NCBI GenBank assembly: GCA_052389755.1 | Contig: JBQTHP010000063.1 | Coordinates: 1 to 49,912, forward strand | Length of the DNA: 49,912 nucleotides | Source: JBQTHP01 sp052389755 | Lineage (GTDB): Bacteria; Pseudomonadota; Gammaproteobacteria; Steroidobacterales; Steroidobacteraceae | Reading direction: 5' to 3' | In this document: positions 7,795-16,787 of the stretch, one piece after another | How the letters are laid out: each line of letters starts with the position of its first letter | How positions within the stretch are numbered: the stretch's first letter is position 1 | Notes under the pieces: model-generated | Told to the model about the DNA's origin: nothing | The model's input: only the letters and a program-made list of their open reading frames with translations | The model's database searches: none | Translations under genes and position numbers: made by a program

Positions 7795-10062
7795 TCAGGC
7801 CGTGACCTCCGGCAGCGTCGTAGGCCTGCATTCGAGATCGAGCTTCGAGCCATCCTTCGCCACGGTGACCTTCACCTGGCCACCGGCGGCGAGCTTGCCG
7901 AACAGCAGCTCCTCGGCGAGGGGGCGCTTGATGTGCTCCTGGATGACCCTCGCCATCGGCCGCGCGCCCATCTTCGGGTCGTAGCCCTTCTCCGCGATCC
8001 AGCGGCGGGCGGCGTCGTCGAGCGTGAGGTAGACGCCCTTCTGCTCGAGCTGCGCCTCGACCTCCATGATGATCTTGTCGACGACACGCTCGATCGTCGC
8101 GACATCGAGCGACGCGAACTGGATGATCGCGTCGATGCGGTTGCGGAACTCCGGCGAGAAGAGACGACGGATCGCCTCCATGCCGTCGCTCGTATTGTCC
8201 GACTGCGTGAAGCCGATCGACGCGCGCGCCATCTCCTGCGCGCCGGCGTTCGTCGTCATGACGATCATCACGTGCCGGAAGTCGGCCTTGCGGCCGTTGT
8301 TGTCCGTGAGCGTGCCGTGGTCCATCACCTGCAGCAGGAGATTGAACACATCGGGGTGTGCTTTCTCGATCTCATCGAGCAGCAGCACGCAATGTGGGTG
8401 TTTCGAGACCGCCTCCGTCAGGAGGCCGCCCTGGTCGAAGCCGACATAGCCGGGAGGCGCGCCGATCAGCCGTGAAACGGTGTGGCGCTCCATGTATTCC
8501 GACATGTCGAAGCGCAGGAACTCGATGCCCATGGCGATCGCGAGCTGCCGCGTGACCTCGGTCTTGCCGACACCCGTGGGACCCGCGAACAGGAAGCTGC
8601 CGACCGGCTTTCTCTGATCGCCCAGGCCCGAACGCGCCATTTTGATCGCGGAGCCGAGCGACTCGATCGCCTTGTCCTGCCCGAAGATCACGAGCTTCAG
8701 GTTGCGCTCGAGGTTCTTGAGCAGATCACGGTCCGACGTGGACACGCTCTTCGGCGGAATGCGCGCCATGCGCGCGACCACGTCCTCGATGTGATGCACT
8801 TCGACCGTCTGCTGGCGCTCGGCGATCGGCTTCAGGCGCAACCGCGCGCCGGCCTCGTCGACCACGTCGATCGCCTTGTCGGGAAGATGTCGCTCGTAGA
8901 TGTGGCGCGATGCCAGCTCGGCAGCGGCCTTCAGCGCGTCGTCGGCGTATTTCACGCCGTGATGCTCCTCGAAGCGGCTCTTCAGGCCGAACAGGATCTC
9001 GATGGTCTCCGCAACGCTCGGCTCGGACACGTCGATCTTCTGGAAGCGTCGCGCGAGCGCGTGGTCCTTCTCGAAGATGCCGCGATATTCCTGGTAGGTG
9101 GTCGAGCCGATACAGCGGATCTCGCCGTTCGTCAGCACGGGCTTGATGAGATTCGATGCGTCCATGACGCCGCCCGATGCCGCGCCGGCGCCGATCACGG
9201 TGTGAATCTCGTCGATGAACAAAATCGCGCCGGGCTGTTTCTTGAGCTCGGTGATCACGCCCTTCAGGCGCTTCTCGAAATCGCCGCGGTACTTCGTCCC
9301 GGCGATGAGCGCCCCCATGTCGAGCGCATAGACCGTGCAGTCGGACAGGACCTCCGGCACCTTGCCTTCGATGATGAGACGCGCGAGGCCTTCCGCGATC
9401 GCGGTCTTGCCGACTCCCGCCTCGCCCACGTAGAGCGGGTTGTTCTTGCGCCGCCGGCAGAGGATCTCGATGGTGCGCTCGATCTCCAGCTTGCGCCCGA
9501 TGAGCGGATCGATCTTGCCGTCCTGAGCCAGGCGATTCAGATTCGTCGCGTACTTCTCCAGTGCGCTCGAGCCTTCGGTCTCGCGCTCGCCCTCCGTCGA
9601 AACCTCTTCCTTGTCGGTCTTTTCGTCCGGCAGCTTCGACAGGCCGTGCGAGATGTAATTGACCACGTCGAGGCGCGTGACGTGCTGGCGGTTGAGGAGA
9701 TACACGGCGTGGCTCTGCTTCTCGCTGAAGATCGCCACGAGCACGTTCGGCACGCCCACCTCTTTCTTGCCGCTCGACTGCACGTGGAACACGGCGCGCT
9801 GCAGCACGCGCTGGAAGCCGAGCGTGGGCTGAACCTCGCGCTCCTCGCCCTCTTCCAGTCGAGGCGTCGTCTGCTCGAGATGTTCCTTCAGCTCCTGCTT
9901 CAGGCGCGGCAGCTCCGCGCCGCAGCCGCGCAGCACTTCGCGCACCTTGGGCGTGTCGAGGATCGCGAGCAGCAGGTGCTCGACCGTCAGATACTCGTGA
10001 CGGGCTTCTCGCGCCTGGTGAAAGGCGTCGTTCAGGCAGTATTCGAGCTCGTTCGACAGCAC
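7795..10062 (-). CDS. clpA: ATP-dependent Clp protease ATPase subunit ClpA
   Basis: A hexameric unfoldase that feeds substrates to ClpP. The 755-residue protein has the ClpN repeat domain (starting LSNELEYCLNDAFHQARE), a first AAA+ module with GEAGVGKTAIAEGLA near residue 212, and a second with GPTGVGKTEVTRQLA near 492. The ClpP-docking loop reads IGF within RASIGFTQSDNTSDGMEAI. The absence of a coiled-coil middle domain separates it from ClpB. The start is GTG at 10062, one base after the clpS stop, with GAAGAGG in the clpS end as ribosome-binding site. The frame is open further upstream through clpS, but the family start matches the GTG. Confidence 0.97.
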   Translation of the reverse strand: MLSNELEYCLNDAFHQAREARHEYLTVEHLLLAILDTPKVREVLRGCGAELPRLKQELKEHLEQTTPRLEEGEEREVQPTLGFQRVLQRAVFHVQSSGKKEVGVPNVLVAIFSEKQSHAVYLLNRQHVTRLDVVNYISHGLSKLPDEKTDKEEVSTEGERETEGSSALEKYATNLNRLAQDGKIDPLIGRKLEIERTIEILCRRRKNNPLYVGEAGVGKTAIAEGLARLIIEGKVPEVLSDCTVYALDMGALIAGTKYRGDFEKRLKGVITELKKQPGAILFIDEIHTVIGAGAASGGVMDASNLIKPVLTNGEIRCIGSTTYQEYRGIFEKDHALARRFQKIDVSEPSVAETIEILFGLKSRFEEHHGVKYADDALKAAAELASRHIYERHLPDKAIDVVDEAGARLRLKPIAERQQTVEVHHIEDVVARMARIPPKSVSTSDRDLLKNLERNLKLVIFGQDKAIESLGSAIKMARSGLGDQRKPVGSFLFAGPTGVGKTEVTRQLAIAMGIEFLRFDMSEYMERHTVSRLIGAPPGYVGFDQGGLLTEAVSKHPHCVLLLDEIEKAHPDVFNLLLQVMDHGTLTDNNGRKADFRHVMIVMTTNAGAQEMARASIGFTQSDNTSDGMEAIRRLFSPEFRNRIDAIIQFASLDVATIERVVDKIIMEVEAQLEQKGVYLTLDDAARRWIAEKGYDPKMGARPMARVIQEHIKRPLAEELLFGKLAAGGQVKVTVAKDGSKLDLECRPTTLPEVTA

Positions 10063-10063
10063 G

Positions 10064-10384
10064 TTAGGCCTCTTCGAGAGTGCACATGAGTGGATGCTGG
10101 TGGTCGCGGGCATACGTCGTGACCTGCGCGACCTTGGTCTCGGCAATTTCGTAAGTGAACACCCCGCAGATACCCTTACCCTTGGTATGAACCTCGAGCA
10201 TGATCCGAGTTGCCGTCGGACGGTTCATCGCGAAGAACTTCTCGAGCACGTCCACCACGAACTCCATCGGGGTGTAGTCGTCGTTTAATAGAACGACCTG
10301 ATAGAGCGGTGGTTGCTTGACTTGAGGTCGCGCTTCCTCGACTACGACGCCCGTGTCGGGCCGAGTCACCTGCGGATCCGGCAT
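10064..10384 (-). CDS. clpS: Clp protease adaptor ClpS
   Basis: The adaptor that recognises N-degron proteins and delivers them to ClpA. The product is 106 residues from the ATG at 10384, the same as E. coli ClpS. Signature segments are YQVVLLNDDYTPMEFVVDVL, MLEVHTKGKGICGVFTYEIA and the C-terminal ARDHQHPLMCTLEEA. The acidic pair in LNDDYTP and the His-Met region line the N-degron pocket in studied homologues. It is co-transcribed with clpA and divergent from the gspC gene across 140 bp. Confidence 0.96.
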   Translation of the reverse strand: MPDPQVTRPDTGVVVEEARPQVKQPPLYQVVLLNDDYTPMEFVVDVLEKFFAMNRPTATRIMLEVHTKGKGICGVFTYEIAETKVAQVTTYARDHQHPLMCTLEEA

Positions 10385-10462
10385 TGTGTCTTTATAGGGG
10401 GCACCTGAAGGCAACACAAGCGGACCGCGTCACACCCGGGTTTACCAAAGGAAAACAGTTGC

Positions 10463-10492
10463 TTGAGAGCGTCAGCAGCAGCCCCGTATCAT
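10463..10492 (+). promoter_or_regulatory. Candidate sigma-70 promoter for the gsp operon
   Basis: TTGAGA at 10463-10468 and TATCAT at 10487-10492 are separated by 18 bp and point toward gspC, whose ATG is 33 bp after the -10 box. It lies in the 140-bp divergent gap between clpS and gspC. The call rests on motif match only. Confidence 0.45.
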
Positions 10493-10524
10493 TACCTGCA
10501 AAGCATGGCCACGATACTCGTGCG

Positions 10525-11493
10525 ATGAACGCCGCCGCCTGGCTGCCAACACTGCCGCCGACCGATCGCTGGCGCAGCGCGCTGCTCGCGCGGGCGCCGC
10601 AGATCGCGACGTGGGTGCTGGCGCTCGCGATCGCGGTGCAGGCGGCGCTCATCGTGACCAATCTCGCGGGGGTCGACGGCGAATCCGGCCTGGGCGCGCC
10701 GGCGGCACCTCCTCCGGCCGCGCGTCCGCGAGTGGACGTGGCAGCGATCGCAAACAGCCACCTGTTCGGCGAGCCACGCGTGGATCCGTCGAGCGCCGAA
10801 GATGCTCCGCAGACGAACATGCCGCTCGTGCTGACCGGCATCATCGCGGCGGATGATCCGCAGAACGGGCTTGCGATCGTCGGCGAGAGTGCCGTCGCTG
10901 CGCGCGTGAGAGCCGTGGGCGACAGCCTTCCCGGCGGCGCGCGTCTGCACGCCGTATACAGTGATCGCGTGCTGCTCGAGCGCGGCGGGAGGGTCGAAGC
11001 GCTCGTGCTGCCTCGCCAGTCCACCGGCGGCGCGGGCGCCGCGCCTCCCGCTCGTGCACCGCCGGTCGCGGCGGTGCCTTCCGAGAATCCTGCCGTGGAG
11101 CGCATGCGCCAGCTCATCACGGAGGAGCCCGGAGTAATCTCGGACATCATGCGCCAGCAGCCGGTGTTCGCTCAGGGCAAGCAGCGCGGCTACCGGGTGT
11201 ACCCTGGGCGCAACCGCCAGGCGTTCATGCGTCTGGGCCTTCGGCCCGGCGATCTCGTGACGGCGATCAACGGCACACCGCTCGATGATCCGGCGCGGGG
11301 CGCAGAGATTTTCAGGACGATCGGCTCATCGAGCGAGGCGCGCGTCACGGTGATGCGCAACGGCCGGGCGCAGGAGCTGACCCTGAACATGGCGCAGATC
11401 GCATCCGAGGCGGATCAGCTCATCGGTGCGCCCGGCGTTGCGCCTGTCGAACAACCGGCGCCGGTTTCGCCGGACTCACCGATCGACGAATAA
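10525..11493 (+). CDS. gspC: Type II secretion system protein GspC
   Basis: The inner-membrane clamp protein that links the secretin GspD to the cytoplasmic-membrane platform. From the ATG at 10525 it is 322 residues: a short cytoplasmic tail, one membrane helix (about residues 24-44, IATWVLALAIAVQAALIVTN), a Pro/Ala-rich linker, the HR domain (ANSHLFGE ... NMPLVLTGIIAADDPQNGLAIVG ... VYSDRVLLERGGRVEALVLP), a second Pro/Ala linker, and a C-terminal PDZ-type domain (YRVYPGRNRQAFMRLGLRPG, DLVTAINGTPLDDP). The order matches GspC with a PDZ rather than coiled-coil end. It is the first gene of gspCDEF. Confidence 0.88.
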   Translation: MNAAAWLPTLPPTDRWRSALLARAPQIATWVLALAIAVQAALIVTNLAGVDGESGLGAPAAPPPAARPRVDVAAIANSHLFGEPRVDPSSAEDAPQTNMPLVLTGIIAADDPQNGLAIVGESAVAARVRAVGDSLPGGARLHAVYSDRVLLERGGRVEALVLPRQSTGGAGAAPPARAPPVAAVPSENPAVERMRQLITEEPGVISDIMRQQPVFAQGKQRGYRVYPGRNRQAFMRLGLRPGDLVTAINGTPLDDPARGAEIFRTIGSSSEARVTVMRNGRAQELTLNMAQIASEADQLIGAPGVAPVEQPAPVSPDSPIDE

Positions 11494-11527
11494 TGCCGGC
11501 TTGCGCCGGCTTCAGGGGACCCGATTC

Positions 11528-13597
11528 ATGACAGCCCGCCCGTTCGACCGCCTGCCGCTTCTCTGCGCGACGGCGCTGCTCGCATTCACGTCGGCGTCGG
11601 CACAGGAGGCTCCCCTCTCGAACGGCCAGCGCATCACGCCCAATTTCAAGGACGCGAACATCTCGACGATCATCGAGGCGGTGAGCGAGGCGACGGGGAA
11701 GAACTTCATCGTCGATCCGCGCGTGAACGCCCAGGTGACGATGTTCTCGCGTACCCCGATGTCGCCGGAGGCCTTCTACGAAGCGTTCCTCGCGATCCTG
11801 CAGGTGCACGGCTTCGTGGCCGTTCCGGCCGGCAACGTCGTCAAGATCGTGCCGGACGCCAACGCGCGCCAGCTGCCGGCGAACGATCTGCCGAGCCGCG
11901 TCAGCGGCTCATCCGACGAGATCGTCACGCAGGTGATCGCGGTGAGGAACGTGAGCGCGGCGCAGCTCGTGCCGATCCTGCGCCCGCTCATTCCGCAGTA
12001 TGGTCACCTGGCCGCATACCCGGCCTCGAACATTCTCATCATCTCGGACCGCGCGGCGAACGTGAATCGCATCGTTCGCATCATCGGCCGCATCGATCAG
12101 GAGGGGGATGCCGACGTCGAAGTCGTGCCGCTGCAGAACGCCTCCGCCGCCGAAGTGGTGCGCATCGTCACGTCGCTCTACCAGGCGCAGGCGGCAGCCG
12201 AAGGCGGCGGTGCGAGCCCGCTGAGACTCGTCGCCGACGATCGGTCGAACTCGGTCCTCGTGAGCGGCGACAGCGCCCAGCGCCTGCGCATCAAGGCGCT
12301 GATCGCACATCTCGATACACCGCTCGAGGCCGGCGGGGACACTCAGGTGCGGTACCTGAACTACGCGGATGCGGAGAAGATCGCCACGAAACTCAAAGAG
12401 CAGGTCACCGGCATCGCTCAGGCGGCGCAGCCCACAGGCGCACAAGGCGCCGCTCCAGCTGGCGCCGCCGCCGCGGATCGCAGCACGACGATCTGGGCCG
12501 ATGCGGAAACCAATGCCCTCGTCGTCACGGCGCAGCCAAAGATAATGCGGCAGCTGATGGCGGTGGTGGACAAGCTCGACATCCGCCGCGCACAGGTGCT
12601 CGTCGAGGCGATCATCGTGGAGGTCGGGGAGAACAGCAACGCCGAGCTCGGCGTGAACTGGGCGGTCTTCTCGAACGAGGACGACACACGGATTCCGGCC
12701 GGCGCGTTCCTCAACCCCGTCGGCGGGGTGACGCTCGCCGACCTTGCCCGCGCCGTCGACAATCCGTCGGGTACGGTCAACCCGAACCTTGCCAGCGGTA
12801 CGACCATCGGAATCGGTCGCATCACCGATACCGGGGTGAACTTCGCAGCGATGCTGCGTGCGATTCGCGGGGACGCGAACACCAACGTTCTCGCCACCCC
12901 GTCCGCCGTCACGATGGACAACCAGGAAGCGGAGCTCAAGGTCGCACAGGAAGTGCCGTTCGTCACCGGCCAGTTCACCGCCACCGGCCAGACCACCGAC
13001 GGATCCGTGAATCCCTTCCAGACGATTCAGCGCGAAGAGGTCGGCACGATTCTGAAGGTGACCCCGCAGATCAACGAGGGCGACTCGGTGATGCTCAAGA
13101 TCGAGCTCGAGAGCTCGAGCCTCGCGACGAGCTCACAGGGTGCGGTCGACCTCATCACGAACAAGCGCACGATCACGACGCATGTGCTGGTAGAGGACGG
13201 TGGGGTGGTCGTGCTCGGCGGCTTGATCTCCAATGAAGCGAGGCGCGAGGAGCAGCGAGTACCGTTCCTCGGGCGGATTCCGCTCATCGGGCTCGCGTTC
13301 AAGACGCGCACCGCGGCCTCTCAGAGGACCAATCTGATGGTCTTCATTCGGCCGAAGATCCTCCGCGACGGAGTTCAGACCACCATCGAGACGAACCAGA
13401 AGTACAACTACATGCGCGAAGAGCAGCGCAAGGCGAGAGGTTTCGAGCTGGTGCCGCTGCTGCCGCGCACCGACAAACCCGAGCTGCCGCCTGCGCCGCC
13501 GCCGAAAGAGGGCGAAGCTGATTCAACCTCGCAGAAGCCGACCGAACCGGCCGACACGCCCGCGCCGACAACGCCGCCCGAAGGGGACCAACGGTGA
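11528..13597 (+). CDS. gspD: Type II secretion system secretin GspD
   Basis: The outer-membrane pore of type II secretion. The 689-residue protein has a signal peptide (cut near residue 25 after SASA, no lipobox), an N0 domain (ITPNFKDANISTIIEAVSEA), KH-like N1-N3 repeats, and the secretin core including VLVEAIIVEVGENSNAELGV, LATPSAVTMDNQEAELKVAQ and the C-terminal VVLGGLISNEARREEQRVPF. It ends in a Pro/Glu/Thr-rich tail of about 60 residues. The ATG at 11528 is preceded by AGGGGAC. The stop overlaps the GTG of gspE by four bases. Confidence 0.96.
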   Translation: MTARPFDRLPLLCATALLAFTSASAQEAPLSNGQRITPNFKDANISTIIEAVSEATGKNFIVDPRVNAQVTMFSRTPMSPEAFYEAFLAILQVHGFVAVPAGNVVKIVPDANARQLPANDLPSRVSGSSDEIVTQVIAVRNVSAAQLVPILRPLIPQYGHLAAYPASNILIISDRAANVNRIVRIIGRIDQEGDADVEVVPLQNASAAEVVRIVTSLYQAQAAAEGGGASPLRLVADDRSNSVLVSGDSAQRLRIKALIAHLDTPLEAGGDTQVRYLNYADAEKIATKLKEQVTGIAQAAQPTGAQGAAPAGAAAADRSTTIWADAETNALVVTAQPKIMRQLMAVVDKLDIRRAQVLVEAIIVEVGENSNAELGVNWAVFSNEDDTRIPAGAFLNPVGGVTLADLARAVDNPSGTVNPNLASGTTIGIGRITDTGVNFAAMLRAIRGDANTNVLATPSAVTMDNQEAELKVAQEVPFVTGQFTATGQTTDGSVNPFQTIQREEVGTILKVTPQINEGDSVMLKIELESSSLATSSQGAVDLITNKRTITTHVLVEDGGVVVLGGLISNEARREEQRVPFLGRIPLIGLAFKTRTAASQRTNLMVFIRPKILRDGVQTTIETNQKYNYMREEQRKARGFELVPLLPRTDKPELPPAPPPKEGEADSTSQKPTEPADTPAPTTPPEGDQR

Positions 13598-15087
13598 ACG
13601 ATGCCGTCACAACGGCGCCCGGCGCCGCGCCGCGGCGGCTGTCGTTCGCGTTCGCGAAGCGCCACGGCATTCTCGTCAAACAGATCGTCGACGGCGTCGC
13701 CGAATGCACGTGCCGCGGTGTCGCCACGCCGCTCGCCATTGCCGAGGTGCGGCGCTATCTGCGGATGCCGCTGCGTCTCGAGCGCGTGGATGAGACCGTG
13801 TTCGATGAGGTGCTGCGCCGGGCGTACGAAGGCGGCTCAGGCACGATGCAGGCCGTCGAAGGTCTCGATGAGACGACCGACCTTGCGCATCTCGCGCAGG
13901 AGCTCCCCGAGCAGGCCGACCTCCTCGAAAGCGAGGACGACGCGCCGATCATCCGGCTCATCAACGCCGTGCTCACGCAGGCCGTCAAGGAGAACGCCTC
14001 CGACATTCACGTCGAGCCGTTCGAGAACCGGCTCGTCGTGCGCTTCCGCGTCGACGGCATTCTGCGCGAGGTGCTGCAGTCGAAGCGGGCCGTCGCGCCG
14101 CTGGTCGTATCGCGCATCAAGGTCATGTCGAGGCTCGACATCGCCGAGAAGCGCCTGCCGCAGGACGGACGCATCAGCTTGCGCATCGCCGGACGCGCGG
14201 TCGACGTGCGCGTCTCGACGATTCCGTCCGGACACGGTGAGCGCGTCGTGCTGCGTATTCTCGACAAGCAGGCCGGGCGGCTCGATCTCGATTCGCTCGG
14301 CATGGATCCGCAGACGCAGAAGCTCATCGACGAGACCATCCACAAGCCGCACGGCATCCTGCTCGTGACCGGACCCACCGGTTCGGGAAAGACGACGACG
14401 CTCTATGCGGCGCTCGAGCGCCTGAACGACAACACCAGCAACATCATGACGGTCGAGGATCCGATCGAGTATTACATCGACGGCATCGGCCAGACGCAGG
14501 TGAACACGAAAGTCGAGATGACGTTCGCGCGCGGCCTGCGCGCGATCCTGCGCCAGGATCCCGACGTCGTGATGGTGGGGGAGATCCGCGATCTCGAGAC
14601 GGCGCAGATCGCCGTACAGGCGAGCCTCACCGGCCATCTCGTACTCTCGACCCTGCACACGAACACGGCGGTCGGCGCGGTCACGCGCCTGCGCGACATG
14701 GGCATCGAGCCGTTCCTCCTCTCCTCGAGCCTGGTCGGCGTGCTCGCGCAGCGGCTCGTGCGGGTGCTGAATCCGGAGACGCGGCAGTCGTTTCAGGCCG
14801 GCGAATACGAACGTCGGCTTCTGAATCTGAAAGCGGACGAGCCGTCACCCGTGCTGTATCGTCCCGGACGCGATCCGTCCGGCGGCTACCGCGGCCGCAC
14901 CGGCATCTACGAGCTCGTCGTCGCGAACGATCAGATGCGCACGATGATCCACGACGGCGTCGCCGAGCACGAGCTCGAGCGCTACGCCCGCACGATGACG
15001 CCCTCGATTCGCGACGACGGCCGCGCGAAGGTGCTCAAGGGTGAAACTACCATTGAAGAAGTCCTCCGCGTTACCCGTGAGGACTGA
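13594..15087 (+). CDS. gspE: Type II secretion ATPase GspE, without the usual tetracysteine zinc motif
   Basis: The cytoplasmic ATPase that powers pseudopilus assembly. The 497 residues include an N1E-like N-terminus, Walker A GPTGSGKTTT at about 260-269, the Asp box MTVEDPIEYYIDGIGQTQVN, Walker B PDVVMVGEIRDLETA, and the His box LVLSTLHTNTAVGAVTRL. The C-terminal region between RLVRVLNPETRQ (about 391) and GGYRGRTGIYELV (about 430) is where GspE proteins normally carry four zinc-binding cysteines; here none is present although the flanking sequence aligns well. GTG start, coupled to gspD. A 116-bp palindromic repeat separates it from gspF. Confidence 0.95.
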   Translation: MNDAVTTAPGAAPRRLSFAFAKRHGILVKQIVDGVAECTCRGVATPLAIAEVRRYLRMPLRLERVDETVFDEVLRRAYEGGSGTMQAVEGLDETTDLAHLAQELPEQADLLESEDDAPIIRLINAVLTQAVKENASDIHVEPFENRLVVRFRVDGILREVLQSKRAVAPLVVSRIKVMSRLDIAEKRLPQDGRISLRIAGRAVDVRVSTIPSGHGERVVLRILDKQAGRLDLDSLGMDPQTQKLIDETIHKPHGILLVTGPTGSGKTTTLYAALERLNDNTSNIMTVEDPIEYYIDGIGQTQVNTKVEMTFARGLRAILRQDPDVVMVGEIRDLETAQIAVQASLTGHLVLSTLHTNTAVGAVTRLRDMGIEPFLLSSSLVGVLAQRLVRVLNPETRQSFQAGEYERRLLNLKADEPSPVLYRPGRDPSGGYRGRTGIYELVVANDQMRTMIHDGVAEHELERYARTMTPSIRDDGRAKVLKGETTIEEVLRVTRED

Positions 15088-15090
15088 CGG

Positions 15091-15197
15091 GCTTACAGCT
15101 TACAGCCTACAGCTTACAGCCCGGAGGAAGAGCCTGGTGCCGCCCGCGCCTCGCACTCTTCTCCGGGCTGTGAGCTGTGAGCTGTAGGCTGTAGGCT
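15091..15197. repeat. Palindrome with 7-mer arms (AGCTGTA/AGCTGTG type) between gspE and gspF
   Basis: The left arm (15091-15120) is a run of 7-bp units of the type GCTTACA/GCCTACA, and the right arm (15168-15197) is its approximate inverse, units GCTGTGA/GCTGTAG. Inside, GCCCGGAGGAAGAG pairs with CTCTTCTCCGGGC around a GC-rich loop of about 23 bp. The element fills the whole gap, ends a few bases before the gspF start codon, and would fold into a long hairpin in the gspEF transcript. The overall plan is the same as the CTTCCGC-armed palindromes elsewhere in the window. Confidence 0.85.
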
Positions 15198-15203
15198 TCC
15201 GGC

Positions 15204-16418
15204 GTGGGCGCCTTCGAATACACCGCCCTCGATCCCGGCGGGCGCGAACGCAAGGGCGTGCTCGAGGGCGACACCGCGCGGCAGGTGCGGCAGCTTTTGC
15301 GCGAGCGGCAGCTGCTGCCCGTCTCGGTCGCGGAAGTCGCGCAGAAGGAAGCAAAGCGCCAGCGCGCCTTCAGCCTCGTGCGGCGCGTGTCGTCCGGGGA
15401 TCTTTCGCTCTTCACACGCCAGCTGGCCACGCTCGTGCGCGCCGGTCTGCCGCTGGAGGAATCGCTCCTCGCAGTGTCGCAGCAAACGGAGCGGCCTCGC
15501 GTGCAGAGCATCATTCTGGGCGTCCGCTCCCGAGTGATGGAGGGACACACGCTCGCCGACGGGTTCGCCGAGTTCCCGCGCGTGTTTCCGGAGATCTATC
15601 GCGCCACGGTCGCCGCGGGCGAACAGTCCGGCCATCTCGATACGGTGCTCGAGCGCCTTGCCGACTACACCGAGAGCCGCGAGGAGATCCGACAGAAGGT
15701 GCTGGGCGCGATGCTCTATCCGATCGTGCTCACGGTGATGTGCTTCTCCATCGTCACCGGCCTTCTCGTTTACGTGGTGCCGAAGGTCGTCGACGTGTTC
15801 GAGACCAGCCACGCTCAGCTGCCGCTCATCACCCGGGCGCTGATCGGAACGAGCGATTTCTTCCGGATGTACGGCATCTGGGTCGCGGCCGCCCTCATCA
15901 TCGGGGCCGTGCTGCTCGTGCGGTGGTTGCGTGATCCGGCGGCGCGGCGCGCCTATCACCGGCTGCAGCTGCGCCTGCCCCTCGTGGGCCGCCTCACCCG
16001 CGGGTTCAACACGGCGCGCTTCACCCGCACGCTGTCGATTCTTTCCGCTAGCGCGGTGCCAGTGCTCGAGGCGTTGCGGATCGCCAGCGAAGTGGTCACG
16101 AACCTTCCGATGCGCGATGCCGTCGTCGAGGCGGCGCAGCGCGTGCGGGAAGGCGCGCCGATCGGCCGTTCGCTCGCGGCCAGCCGCCTTTTCCCGCCCA
16201 TGACCATCCACCTCATCTCGAGCGGCGAGTCGAGCGGCGAGCTCGAAGGCATGCTCGAACGGGCGGCGCAGAGCCAGGAGCGCGAGCTCGATGGGCTGCT
16301 CGCCGCGCTGGTCGGGCTGCTCGGGCCGTTGCTCATTGTGTTCATGGGCCTTTTCGTCATGGGCATCGTTTTTGCAATGCTCCTCCCGATTTTCGAGATG
16401 AATTCGCTCATTCGCTGA
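15204..16418 (+). CDS. gspF: Type II secretion inner-membrane platform protein GspF
   Basis: The polytopic platform protein around which the pseudopilus is assembled. The 404-residue length is typical. It begins GAFEYTALDPGGRERKGVLE and has the two duplicated T2SSF cytoplasmic domains (LSLFTRQLATLVRAGLPLEE near residue 70; FTRTLSILSASAVPVLEALR near 275), with membrane helices at about 170-190, 220-240 and 375-395. The GTG start at 15204 lies just after a palindromic repeat and has no clear Shine-Dalgarno, so its translation may depend on gspE. No gspG or other pseudopilin gene follows in this window. Confidence 0.95.
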   Translation: MGAFEYTALDPGGRERKGVLEGDTARQVRQLLRERQLLPVSVAEVAQKEAKRQRAFSLVRRVSSGDLSLFTRQLATLVRAGLPLEESLLAVSQQTERPRVQSIILGVRSRVMEGHTLADGFAEFPRVFPEIYRATVAAGEQSGHLDTVLERLADYTESREEIRQKVLGAMLYPIVLTVMCFSIVTGLLVYVVPKVVDVFETSHAQLPLITRALIGTSDFFRMYGIWVAAALIIGAVLLVRWLRDPAARRAYHRLQLRLPLVGRLTRGFNTARFTRTLSILSASAVPVLEALRIASEVVTNLPMRDAVVEAAQRVREGAPIGRSLAASRLFPPMTIHLISSGESSGELEGMLERAAQSQERELDGLLAALVGLLGPLLIVFMGLFVMGIVFAMLLPIFEMNSLIR

Positions 16419-16510
16419 TATCGCCGTTGCGCCGCCACGCGAACCGAATTAACTTCCGCGCCGAAGGGGTCAGCGAATGCCGCGTCGGCACACAGGCGAC
16501 CCGCGGGGGT

Positions 16511-16783
16511 ATGAGCGAGAAACCTGAATCGGACGAGTTCGAGGAAGAGGACGACATCGAGTCGGCGGCCTCCGATGAGGACGTGGACCTCGATCAGATT
16601 TCGAAAGACCTCGACCTCGCCAAGAAGCGCGGGCAGAAGCTGGGTGATCCGGCGTGGCGCCGCCTCGAGCGGCTGCGAGAAGAGAAAAACACTGCCGAGC
16701 TCACGAGCGATTTCGACGACTACGAGGTCGGCGAAGGCGATAAGGCTGCCGGCGGTCCGGGCAAAATCCCGAAGATCCGCTGA
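16511..16783 (+). CDS. Small acidic protein, PA3496-like
   Basis: A 90-residue soluble protein starting at the ATG at 16511. The first 40 residues are strongly acidic (EFEEEDDIESAASDEDVDLD), and the second half carries DPAWRRLERLREEKNTAELT followed by SDFDDYEV. That arrangement resembles the small PA3496 family (putative envelope integrity proteins), in which a charged N-terminus precedes an RR-LE-RE-EK helix and a DDY end. The match is by eye and weak; the function is unknown. It lies 92 bp after gspF and is followed by a palindromic repeat, then convergent dnaE2. Confidence 0.6.
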   Translation: MSEKPESDEFEEEDDIESAASDEDVDLDQISKDLDLAKKRGQKLGDPAWRRLERLREEKNTAELTSDFDDYEVGEGDKAAGGPGKIPKIR

Positions 16784-16787
16784 CGGA

